Origin: Hexactinellida sp. DTS-2022
Lineage: Eukaryota > Porifera > Hexactinellida
Assembly: GCA_028753945.1 (NCBI GenBank)
Contig: JAPNXP010000010.1
Location: forward strand, 2,545,042 to 2,609,041
Direction of reading: 5' to 3'
DNA: 64,000 nucleotides
Positions 12,464-23,130 of this stretch are shown here, piece after piece. The notes beneath the pieces were generated by a model. That model had not been told where the DNA came from, made no database searches, and saw only the letters and a list, made by a program, of their open reading frames with translations. Both the position numbers and the translations under genes were made by a program. Within the stretch, counting starts at the first letter, position 1, and the number at the start of each line of letters is the position of its first letter.

Positions 12464-12960
12464 TATATCACATGAACGATGGTACAAACTATCAACAGCG
12501 TGCATGTCTCTCCCAAAGTACTCGATTCGCCCTAGCACAGTAAAGCCCCATTCATCATTTCGTTGTTTACAATGTGACAAGATCGACTGCACGAATGAAT
12601 CAGTTTTGACATAGCTAAAGTAGTCATAATTCGCACTAATAGTGCTCTTCACTACTTCATTTCCACAGAACAGACAGTCTATCTTACTATCATATGGTCC
12701 TGTGGAAACACGTGCACTTCTTTTTAATTGTTTTGGTGGTCTTAGATTGGCATTCTTCTTATATAACTCGATGTATGTGTTGTTGACATAATTTTTCCAC
12801 ATAACTTGTGAACGCCTGTCCCCGCTATTACCACGATGGTGTCACCTCTCTCAATGCTTGCCCTGTTGATGCCTTCTGCTCCTTTCTCACCAATGACCAC
12901 TCTTGCATATCCTTCTACCTCATTCTCACACAAAGGGCAAATTTCTTGGCTCGGGCTCAT
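12464..12960 (-). pseudogene. Cys/His-rich N-terminus of the FEN1-like element gene
   Basis: Two overlapping frames (12742-12960, 12458-12802) each hold a zinc-ligand-like pattern. The first has CPLCENEV with a later HKLC. The second has CLFCGNEV with a later YHRSC. Each looks like a treble-clef or ribbon-type zinc module. One frameshift near 12780 separates them. The second frame runs directly into the MITE boundary at 12463. The first ATG, at 12958-12960, is a plausible start for the whole gene, and the right inverted terminal repeat begins about 140 bp upstream of it. Confidence 0.6.
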
Positions 12961-13098
12961 ATCAATATCTAATATGCTAATACAAATATTAGTAAATTAT
13001 TTGGAAATAATCTTTTAGACAAAATTGGAAAAACAATACAAAATATAACGAGTTTTATTAGTTATTTCCATTTAATTAAGAATTTAATATACCCCCAT

Positions 13099-13562
13099 CC
13101 GTAAACTATAATATTTCCAAATTAAACCGTTTGAGTATTTATATTAGCTAATTCGTACTCAGAAAGCATAGCCGAGAAAAACAAGGGGTCACTCGATATG
13201 GTTTCTACCAAAATGGAGATCATAAATTTTCACATACCAGGCCGTTGTTAGGGAGGATTCAAGAAAAAATTGGTCAAAATATATATTAAATTGCCGGAAA
13301 TTTGATGCTGAGTACGAATATGACAACAATGGGAAGTTTTTAATGGATTAAAATTGGCTAACGTGGATACACAAAACCGGCGATTTTCGACCGGACATAA
13401 ACTTTTGGATCCCATTTTTTTATACTTTTGGTTGTCCGATTTCGCTAGACTTTTAGTATCTTATTCTCCATACATGATACTACGGAAAAATGTAATAAAA
13501 CAATTTCTTGCAATTTTTTTGGGGTTGGGGGTATTTGCTTCATATTTTGACCCGACTAATTA
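13099..13562. repeat. Right long inverted terminal repeat
   Basis: About 464 bp, the inverted partner of 6660-7117. It would form the 5' flank of the minus-strand element gene, so any promoter probably lies in it or in 12961-13098. Confidence 0.7.
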
Positions 13563-13565
13563 TTA

Positions 13566-13990
13566 AATCTCGATTGTTGTTTGTGTGTTTGTTTGTGTGT
13601 TTGTCCGGATTATATTAAAGTGATGGGGGAATAGAAACCGCAATTAATATTGGGATATAAACTAACTTTCAAATGTTATAATAGGTAAACAAGTATGCTG
13701 AACACGAATTTGGCGTTTAGAAATTTCTCATATTAATATTTGTTGTTGTTGTTTACACAAAATAGGTTAACAAATTAATGAATATTCAAATCAACCTAGA
13801 AGTTAGCTTCCAACGGGTATTATTGGTAAACAAGTTTAAACCATGGAAAATGGTAGAAAGGCTTGTTATAACATCCACTACCATTTTGCATGGTAGCAAA
13901 GGATGATAAGGCCGCATAGCGGCCGTTAACTTGAGGTGTGTAGCACCGATCCGTCGCAAAGTGACCGAGACCGAAGGGCTCGTCACCATT
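13566..13990 (+). repeat. Dispersed repeat C, copy 1
   Basis: Opens with ATTAAATCTCGATTGTTGTT, then alternating GTTTGTGTG and a TTTGTCCGG step. It holds GATGGGGGAATA and ends near GCATAGCGGCCGTTAACTTG and GATCCGTCGCAAAG. The same order of landmarks occurs at 30505-30905. No inverted ends were seen. A Helitron-type origin is possible but unproven. Confidence 0.5.
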
Positions 13991-14924
13991 ATGTGTTAAG
14001 TGCCCAGCCTGTTTCTAGCTACACTCAGTTCTCTCTAAACGTCCACTTCTCTATTTGCCCACCTTAATTAGTTTCGATGATATTTAAGCTAGCGTCCACA
14101 TGGTCCCCTAACTACAGATGGGCTAGTAAAGATCAGATTTTATTACGTATTACTTACGTACAGTTCATACTCCCTAATAGTTTATATTGACTCTATATAT
14201 TCTCGACTATATTTGCTTGTACTAATATACTTTAACTATAACGTATGTTAGTATATAATGTATATTTGATGTTACTTAAGGCTAAATTCTTGAATGGTCC
14301 ATGTTCTCTAGTAGTCCACCTGGGTCCTTTTACCCACTGGTGGACTATTAGAGTAATGATAACTAAGGAAATTGTCGTAAACAGCATCAAATAACAATTT
14401 AGAGTGTCACTATGTTTATAACTAGACTCAGATAGATGTTGGGAGTCGAACAAGGGGTCACTCGATAGGTTTAGGACAAATTTTGAGAAAGGAATGTTGT
14501 CACATTCCTGAGACATTAATACGTTGGTAGGGATAAACTATGGGCAAGTGACCCCTTAAACGACGGGGAATTTCATGTGGACAACGAATCTGGTCTTTAA
14601 AAGTAGACCAGAGTTGATTTTGGAAAGTAGCCGTTCGGGGTAATACCGGCGATTTAGTAGAGCCGCAATTTTAAAAGTCCAAGATAACATCGGAAATGTA
14701 TCCGTTCGTCGTGGCGCCGCGGAAAAATTTGATGCCAGGGTCATAAAGATTACGTATAAAAAATTTGGTGCTTTTGTCCAGCGTTTCCCGAAATCGATGT
14801 TAAGCGACCTGACTATAATGAGTGTATTACCATATAAAGATTTAAGTGCTAATAATCTCATTATTTCAAAAAATATTGAAGTTAGGCCTAGAAAATGGAT
14901 TATCAATGAATAGGAAGTTATCTA

Positions 14925-15098
14925 CAGTCGACTCCGCTTAATTGAGCCAGGTTGTTTTGACCCGATTAAGCGGAGAAACCGATTAACCGAAAATATTGCA
15001 AGCCAAACTGTAATTCTGTCCTATAAATCCTGTGAAATTTTGACCCGATTAAGCGGAGAAACCGATTAACCGGTGGCTCTATTAAGCGGAGTTGACTG
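14925..15098. mobile_element. 174-bp Tc1/mariner-type MITE with an empty site in the window
   Basis: Ends CAGTCGACTCCGCTTAAT and ATTAAGCGGAGTTGACTG, with TA at 14923-14924 and 15099-15100. Repeat B copy 1 has a single TA at 2616-2617 in the matching context (ATAGATAACT in that orientation). The motif GATTAAGCGGAGAAACCGAT is repeated inside. A fragment of the same family lies at 31563-31612. Confidence 0.9.
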
Positions 15099-15294
15099 TA
15101 TTGCGGATAGATCAGTACTAGCATAGTTTACATAATATTAATATCGATAGTTTTTGAATTATGACCAGGGGTCTCTCTAGACCTCTATCAGAAGGTACAT
15201 TCCCTTCTTGAAAGCTATTGTACCCTTTATTCACATGTTGCATGTGGGCATGTACCCTTTTAGTCAATACTATTATTTGAAGGATTCATTAAAC

Positions 15295-15772
15295 CAGTGG
15301 TGTCAAACCTTTCTAATTCACAGGACAATTTCTGATTTTACAGTCATTACACGGGCCGCAGGGTAATTTACGTGATTATATTCAAGAATTTTCATTCTTG
15401 TATTACGATGAGTACAATACTAGTTAATTACTTTAGTATAATAGTATAATGTCATTAAGAGGCAACATTCAAATAATAATGTTTTTTAAGCTAACTTTTT
15501 GCTCGTTTGGCACTGCTTCCCTTCGACCATCTCATCCAAATTTGGTGCAATGGATGAAAACAGCAAGCCTTAGCTTAGAATGCAGTCTAGATTACTCTTT
15601 GTACAAATACAGCTTTGGAACAATGCAATGTTGTTTCCATGATTAATCGATATAGTCGACATTTAAAATTGCTAAAAGTGAATACAAGAAAAATCAGCTC
15701 TAGGTGACTCATGATTCCTTAGTTACATAGCGGGGCACAAGTGGCCCGCGGGCCATAGGTTTGACACCCCTG
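15295..15772. mobile_element. hAT-type MITE
   Basis: Ends CAGTGGTGTCAAACC and GGTTTGACACCCCTG, with exact 8-bp duplication CATTAAAC at 15287-15294 and 15773-15780. The one 65-codon frame inside has no recognisable domain. Confidence 0.92.
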
Positions 15773-16669
15773 CATTAAACCATTGACATTAACGTCATAT
15801 CTCATTCTCATGTACCCTTCAACGAAAAATCCAGGCGAGAACCCTGGTTATGACTCATTAGGAAATATACATTTCCCTGGCAACCGAGGAATGTGTCAAC
15901 ATTCCATTTATAATTTCGATATATTTCATTCAACTAGTTATGGACATCTTGCTGTTCCAATTTTGAACATTTATAACGCGTTTAATTAACTACGTGTATG
16001 TTGAAAGCAGGCTATAAAAACACGATAATTTCCACAAAAATAGCGATTACGTAATAAAATGGTGATATATCACAATTCTAAAGGGTATGCCTTGATATCA
16101 TGTTCCTAACTTCCTATATAATTATAATGCATTTCTGAGGTCTGTAATTACTAGCTATTGAGATAAAGATAAGTCACCTATTTATCAATGGCCCTTAAGT
16201 AATCCATGGTTCGGAGTAGTGGTAAGGCCTTATATAACGAAGTTCCCGTACTAGTTTATTATACAAAGGATTTAAGCAAATTAAATTAACTAAGGAATTT
16301 GTTTGACTTATCTATTTATATAATTTTATTATTTATACATTGTTAATGAATTACATCAAACACAAGATGGTTTAAGAAAAAACAAACTCCCATTATCAAT
16401 TGTCCGTTTGGCTCGTGACCACCTGATAAGTGAGTGTTAAGTTATTTACATCTTGAGGGGTTGATAGCGAAAAAATCCAAAATTGCAGCTGTGACGACCG
16501 CATTTCCTTTGAAGGTACGATCGATTAACCAGCCACCATAATATAGTCCATCCAAAGTAAATGCCATCAAAATAGAAGCAATTTGGGATTTTTTTATTAT
16601 CAGTAGACGGTGCCCTGGCCAGTGGCCACGTTTTAGATAAAGAGCTGCGAATTCGATTGAGGTGCGAAT

Positions 16670-16900
16670 TAACCGTCTAATTTGCACCAGGGTTATGATT
16701 TTTTATCAAAGAATTAGCACACCTATTTTATTTAATTATAGCTCTTAACATAAATAATGAATAGTGACATTGACAAATTTTCATAAATGGATAAATAATT
16801 AATTTAACACCTTTTAACAGGTTACAAATTTTAAATTTTTATGTAGTTTCAGCAAAATTGGGGTGTCTATCGCCAGTAATTTCCTCACGCTTAAGATTCA
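16670..16900 (+). repeat. Dispersed repeat A, copy 2
   Basis: Matches 1850-2110 in direct orientation. The flanks 16261-16670 and 16900-17400 are AT-rich with no gene or clear element ends. Confidence 0.55.
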
Positions 16901-17400
16901 ACTGTTAAATCTAATTGCATTGTTCCAACTTGCAATAATTATATTGGATCAACTTGTTACGTATACGTATCTTACTCTATTGCTTCAACTTGTGATAACT
17001 ATAATAATTCTGCCTGTAAATTCGAGCTGGCTTCTATACAATTGATTAATTTAAATTAAATTAAGTTAGATAGGGAATTATTTGACAAATATGAGTTAAA
17101 GCTCAATATTAGTTCCAAGTATTTGGTAGAAAACCTGGGTAGCAATATGGGATTACCATGTTAACATAGTTACCAAGTCATTTTGTATAGTTGTCACTAC
17201 ATCATTGTTTTGTTCAAGTAGTCTTCTCATTATTGCAAAGACAATGCGCAAATTTATGAGGGGGTCATTTTCGCACGGGGCTTGCATAATGAAATGACCC
17301 CAATGAGAAAATGACCCCCTAAACGGTATCCATGGTTCACTTTAAGGGGAGGGGGGTTAATATCTCATGCAACAGCACTACCTATGTTGGGCCAGCTATT

Positions 17401-20400
17401 CACAGTGGGAATTTTCAGGGGTGTAAGTGGAAATAGGAAAACTATGCTAGATAGACTCTAATGAAGTATTATTGACATATTAGTTATCGGTAGCTGCAAA
17501 CTGAATAGCATTATCGAAAAAGATGTACGTATTCTCCTAAACGTAGTTCTAGACAATTCATGTTAATTCTGTCATAAATTATACTTTAGGTTTGTCAACA
17601 AATTTTTATTGTTCACCCATGATTATTGATTATATTTCTTGAACAAGGTATAATTTTTTCAAAAAATCCTAATATATATGGTTCAAAGTTTTTAAGTGAC
17701 CCACGTCGCGCCTTTTTGCGCATTTAGAATTTTTTTAATATGAATATTACATCACCTCGGTTTTAGAGCTAGTAGAACCCAGTTTTTGACAATATTGTTG
17801 AGATCTCAGTATGTAAAAAGTATGTTTCCACTAATTTGCCGACAGTTCAGCTCCCTGCTAAACTTTAATTCATCAAATTGACACGAAATCGTTTGATATT
17901 AGTCAGATTTTAAATCATTGTAATCCATAACTCACTAGATTCGAGTTAAGAAATTCAAAAGCTTCCTTGTTATGCATAAAAAATAATTTTAATTGAAGGA
18001 GTATAATTTGTACTTGAATCACTTATCTTAATAAATTAATTAATATTAAAAGAAAATATCTATGGGAAAATTTTTGCGCATCTGGAATTTGGTTTATATC
18101 GAAGTTAAATATGTCTACTTTATATTAAAAACACTAAAACGCGCATGAGCCTGGACACGATATTTACCATCACATTGAAGGAGGGGGACTAAGCAAGAAT
18201 TTATTGTCCGAATCGTATATTTTCCATTAGCCACATCCCATAATCAATTTATACTCAACAGTTATAATGATATCTAATATATATAATTAAGGACGTTTCC
18301 AGTTGTTTCTTTTGATGATAAGAAGTATTTATCATCAAAAGTGTCCTAACAGTGCCACTGATCCTCCACTAACTCAATTAACATTCATTTAAAATCCTAA
18401 TATCGAGAAAAACCAATTTTTGTGTGCAATGACTGTCAAAAACTCCCAAATTGATAAATTAATGGTTTAAGGATGTTTCTAATTGTTTCTTTTGATGATA
18501 TGTAGTGTTTATCATCAAAGGTGACTAACAGTGCCACTGAAACTTTACTAACTCAATTAACATGCATTTAAGAGCCTAATTTTGTGTTAAACCAATTTAT
18601 GTGTGCAATGACTGTCAAAAACTCCCAAATTGATTAATTAATGGTTTAAGGACGTTTCCAGTTGTGTCGTTTGATGATATGAAGTATTTTTCATAAAAGG
18701 TGAGTAACAGTGCCACTGAAATTTAATAAACTCAATTGACATTCATTTAAGAGCCTAATAAAGAGAAAACCAATTTTTGTGTGCAATGACTGTCTAAAAT
18801 CCAGAAAATGAAAAATTAATGTTTTAAGGACGTTTCCTGTTTTTTCTTTTGATGATATGAAGTATTAATCATCAAATCTGTCCTAACTGGGCAACTGAAA
18901 ATCCACTCACTCAAATTACATTCATTTAATAGCCTTAAATCGAGAAAAACCAATTTATGTGTGCAATGACTGTCAAAAACTCCTATATTGGAAAAATAAT
19001 GGTTTAAGGACGTTTCCAGTTGTTTCTTTTGATGATAAGAAGTATTTATCATCAAAAGTGTCCTAAAGGTGTCACTGTAACTCCAAACTATATTAACATT
19101 CATTGAAAAGACTAATATGAAGAAAAACCAATTTTTGAGTGCAATGACTGTCAAATACTCCTAAATGATAAATTAATGTTTTAAGGACGTTTCCTGTTTT
19201 TTCTTTTGATGATATGAAGTATTAATCATCAAAAGTGTGCTAACTGTGCCACTGAACCTCCACTAAACTCAATTAACATTCATTTAAGAGCCTAATATCG
19301 AGAAAAACCAATGTTTGTGTGCAATGACTGTCAAAAACTCCTAAATTGATAAATTTATGGTTTAAGGATGTTTCTAATTGTTTCTTTTGATGATATGAAG
19401 TCTTTATCATCAAAGGTGACTAACAGTGCCACTGAAACTTTACTAACTCAATTAACATTCATTTAAGAGCTTAATATTGAGAAAAACCAATTTTTGTGTT
19501 CAATGACTGTCAAAAAGTCTCAAATAGATAAATTAGTGGTTTAAGGACGTTTTCTGTTGTTTCTTTTGATGATATGATGTATTTATCATCAAATCTGTCC
19601 TAACTGTGCCACTGAAAATCCACTCACTCAATTTACATTCATTTAATAGCCTAATATCGAGAAAAACCAATTTTTGTGTGCAATGACCCTCAAAAACTCC
19701 AAAATTGATAAATTTATGGTTTAAGGATGTTTCCAATTGTTTCTTTTGATGAAATGAAGTGTTTATCATCAAATCTGTCCTAACTGTGCCACTGAAAATC
19801 CACTCACTCAATTTTCATTCATTTAATAGCCTAATATCGAGAAAAACCAATTTATGTTTGCAATGACTGTCAAAAACTCCAAATTGATTAATTAATGGTT
19901 TAAACCATGTATATCAGAATATTCAAAAGAGAAGTCATTCTCAAGAACAGTGTTCTCAAAATCTGCAATGAAGCATTAGTAACTTTCTATAACCGCAAAA
20001 TAGAAATTCCAATTGTCAAAAATCTAATACTTTGAATAGTCATAACAACCAAAATATTTCTTTTAAGGAGATACAATGGTGGTTTTATACAAATGTGACT
20101 AAATACCATATTTCCTGTATTAGCATTTCCAAATATACTTTGACATGCCAGTTTTCCAATTCTGAAAATAAAATTCGAAATTTGACACTATTTTGACCTT
20201 TTTGACGTCACCAAAGGTCAAAATCATCTTATAGAATAATATGGCCATCGAGGGGTAAATAATTGTAAATTCATGAAAAACGATAAATTTAGTTTAACCT
20301 CTCCTAGTTATTGTTTGACATGCTATCTATCCAAATCCAAAAGAAAAATTTGATTCGGACATTTTTTTTTTCCCTTTTTGACGTCACCAAAGGTGAAAAT

Positions 20401-21058
20401 CACCGTCATTTTGTACAAATACATTCTGTTAGAATTTCCGGGGAGTGACCTTTGTATTCTTATGTGTATCTCGAAAAGTATAAGTCGTAGAGAAAAAAAT
20501 TATCCCTCAAAAATGATCCTTGTCAGTTGTTCTTGGGATTTTGCCGTTTCGATTTTCAACTTTAATGCAAAGTTTTAGAGGATAATAGTTATATAACGCT
20601 AAATTTTTGATAAAATCGAGTGATTATTTGAAAATCTATATAAAAAAAGAATCAAATCGATATCGAAAATTCTGTGTGACGAAATCCCTTGTACTAATGT
20701 AATAGAGTTAAACTTGCACTATAATAGAACTTGCGCCATATAGAATAAATAGCTAGAATTTATGTTGACTAGTATGGATTCACTATTACGCTATTTTAAA
20801 ACTATCAATATCTAATTCAAATTTTCATTTTAGATAATAGTGATAATACTGTTATTTGTTCCTACTAAATGTCATGTCTAAAAACGCAATAATAATTGGA
20901 GGTTATCGGGTGTCGAAAATCCACCTTTGTATATCCTTAGATCAGAATGAAATTATGCATTACTAGGTTATTTGATATTCTGAATTAAGTGGTAACCACG
21001 AATTCAAGTTTCAAGAGAATGATAATTATATCCTATTTCCACTTAAATTCCCACTGTG
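17401..21058. mobile_element. Non-autonomous element with CACAGTG ends (Transib-like), copy 1
   Basis: Left end CACAGTGGGAATTTTCAGGG and right end, read inward, CACAGTGGGAATTTAAGTGG are inverted copies. After a short gap they share AAGTGGAAATAGGA. The 5-bp duplication CTATT flanks it (17396-17400 and 21059-21063). Transib transposons are known for CAC-starting ends and 5-bp duplications, and CACAGTG is the consensus heptamer of V(D)J recombination signals. The 3.66 kb body has no coding frame and carries the 179-bp tandem array at 18291-19905. It must therefore depend on a transposase made elsewhere. Confidence 0.75.
18291..19905 (+). repeat. Tandem array, nine units of about 179 bp
   Basis: Units begin at 18291, 18471, 18650, 18828, 19008, 19185, 19366, 19545 and 19725 (GGA(C/T)GTTTC...). 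Each has a hairpin built from TTTGATGATA and its complement TATCATCAAA around a short loop, and a conserved TGTGTGCAATGACTGTCAAA block. The array sits inside the CACAGTG-ended element and is absent from the shorter copy at 38198-38982. Confidence 0.93.
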
Positions 21059-21327
21059 CTATTTCGTTCACCAAGAATTATGTCCCATCTATTTTCCGAT
21101 GTGCTTCAACACAATTGTTCAATTATCACAAATTATTTGCCTCTAGGGAAGAATATAGCTGAAATAGAACGTGATTTTATTATTTCATCTTGTGAATATT
21201 TGCTCCATTTCATAATAACTTTTTATAATAAAATGGCCCACCTGAGTTGTGCCAGGCCTCAATCTAGAACCACTGCTCTTTAATTCTACCGCATCCATTC
21301 TGTACAACCATGTAATTACTATATACT

Positions 21328-21405
21328 AAAAACCTGTTCAACTGTACACGATTCCTGCTTTCTATATAGAAAGCAGGAATCGTGTACAGTTGAAACAGGT
21401 TTTTT
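21328..21405. repeat. Near-perfect 78-bp palindrome
   Basis: Arms AAAAACCTGTTCAACTGTAC... and their complement meet at TCTATATAGA. One base differs (GTTC/GTTGAAAC side). It could form a long hairpin, and may be a tiny MITE or a recent fold-back event. Confidence 0.85.
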
Positions 21406-21503
21406 CTAATCATTTCTTTTCAGAAAAAATAGTGAGAAAAAACAGCTGAAAAATACTAGTAAATTTGGAAATTCTTCAAAATAATATTCACTAATAGTTA
21501 GAA

Positions 21504-22625
21504 CAGGGATGGATCCACCGGGGGGGTTCAGGGGGTTGCACCCCCCAAAAAATGGCTTAGGGGAGTGCGAACCCCCCAAAGAATATAATAATATAATCCA
21601 AAAATTATATCTAGGGACTGGCACAAATACCGAGATTAGTTGAGAGAAATATATCAGAGTTCTCTTCCCTATCTAATACTTTTGAGAATGTTGTATATCA
21701 AATATGTTGAAAAAATAGTCAATTAATCGTTGACAGTTGATTCATAATGATTGTTGGTAATGGATAGTTTAATTAATTAATTTGATTATTAATTTATAGT
21801 TATGTATGAATTTAGAATAGATTTCTTTGACGTATATTAATTTCAACTTTTTCCAAAGATGCTTTCTCAAATGCGTTTCTTAAAAAAGAATTCCAAAAAC
21901 TGGTACAGTTGACCCGCAAGCGCACCATGGCGTCGACAATTCTAAGGCCCAACCCTGGGCATTACACCCTCCCAGATATTTTGTGCTGGATCCATCCCTG
22001 ACAGGGAATGAAAGGTTCACGAACGAACTTATTGAACTTGAACTGAACGAACTGAACGCAGGGCTTTTAAGCAATTCACGGTGAACGAACTGAACGCAGG
22101 GCTTTTAAGCAATTCACGGTGAACGAACTGAACGAACGCCAACGGTTTCCGAACGGAAATTGAACGAACTGAATTGAACGATTTGAACGGATTGAACGAA
22201 CTGAACTGAACGAACTAAACTGATTAAAGATAAATTAGAAATATTGATCCATTAAATATAATAGGTGACTGCAAGAGGTAATTCAGGACATCTCTAGTGG
22301 ACTCCTGTCTGTTAGCTTAGATTCTAGCTTCTTAACCTGAACTTCAATAACAGCTTGGAGTATCGAACAGTCTATCATAAACGGAATAGTTCGACCCACT
22401 CACTGTACACTGAACTAATTGAACGGTTTGGACGAACTAAACGAACTGAACGAACTTAATTGAACGGATTGAACGAACGCGGGTCAGCCCATGAACGAAC
22501 TGAACGAACGCTGGAGGAGCTGAAGTTAGGAGGTGAACTTGAACGAACTGAACGTGCGTCGATTTGAGATGAACTGAATTACATCAATTCTGTCCGTTCG
22601 TGAACCTTTCATTCCCTGATCCCTG
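21504..22625. mobile_element. hAT-type element split by a second hAT
   Basis: Ends CAGGGATGGATCCACCGGGG and GTGCTGGATCCATCCCTG. Flanks AGTTAGAA (left) and AGTTATAA (right of the nested insert) form an 8-bp duplication with one change. The inner element at 22002-22618 lies in its last bases. G-rich and C-rich strings near the left end explain the frames there. Confidence 0.85.
22002..22618. mobile_element. hAT-type MITE built of GAACGAACT repeats
   Basis: Ends CAGGGAATGAAAGGTTCACG and CGTGAACCTTTCATTCCCTG are perfect, with 8-bp duplication ATCCCTGA (21994-22001 and 22619-22626). Much of the body is degenerate repeats of GAACGAACTGAAC. Confidence 0.92.
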
Positions 22626-23130
22626 AGTTATAAAAAGCCGAGTTAGAATAAATTGGTTTCGACTGTATCGTGAAAACAGCAGGTATGCTCCAACTAAAAG
22701 TAGTCACGCTGACTCGCACAACCCTGCTCAATGATTAAGTTTTCGTTATAGAATATAGTAGAACCTAAAAAGGATCTAAATAATAAAAACTATTTGAGTA
22801 ATACAATTAATTACACATGTTGCATATGACAAAATTTCCAAATAAAATTCATATAAATAAGGAACGAGAGTCTACGGTAATTTAAAATAATAAGATCGAA
22901 TTTCTCAAATATCAAATCGTATTTGAATTAATTAAAGTAACTAGATTTAGGCGAACATTGTTATCATAATCAAGCAATACAAATGAGCTGCCTGCATTTG
23001 TCAGAATTTTGAAGTTGTCAGTTGTCAGAATAATGGAAGTTATCACTTATCAGAATGCACTTTTGCAAAACTTTCACTTGTCAGAATGGACTTCTGCAAA
23101 ACTGGCACTTGTCAGAATGGACTTTTCATA

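Larger units (their letters stand above)
6660..13562 (-). mobile_element. 6.9-kb element with long inverted termini and a FEN1-like gene
   Basis: Left arm 6660-7117 and right arm 13099-13562 are imperfect inverted copies of each other. Shared landmarks include TTAGTCGGGTCAA at the outer edge, CTAGCGAAATCGGACAACC in the middle and TATAGTTTACGG at the inner edge. Everything coding between the arms runs on the minus strand and can be read as one gene: Cys/His-rich N-terminus near 12960, conserved middle portion, FEN1-like nuclease ending at 7143. A hAT element (9137-9996) and a Tc1-type MITE (11901-12463) interrupt it with clean target duplications, so the coding sequence predates both. I could not identify a target duplication for the outer element. 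The inverted arms could instead be two unrelated MITE insertions that happen to flank the gene, but their near-equal length and symmetrical placement argue for one element. Confidence 0.65.
14100..16260 (-). repeat. Dispersed repeat B, copy 2 (inverted) with two insertions
   Basis: Inverted relative to 2165-3250. The shared order runs from the block around 14232-14906 to TTATATAACGAAG near 16240. Removing the MITE at 14925-15098 and the hAT at 15295-15772 restores better collinearity. The open frames within it (14232-14516 and 14556-14906, minus strand) have counterparts in copy 1 without a conserved frame, so I do not call genes. Confidence 0.7.

Noticed and set aside
13860-13990. GC-richer segment examined as a possible tRNA or other RNA gene
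   Set aside because: No cloverleaf or A/B-box pattern. The segment recurs in repeat C at 30840-30905.
18816-19811. Minus-strand frames with repeated MINTSYHQKKQ segments
   Set aside because: They come from the 179-bp tandem array. Frames break between units and no start context is shared.
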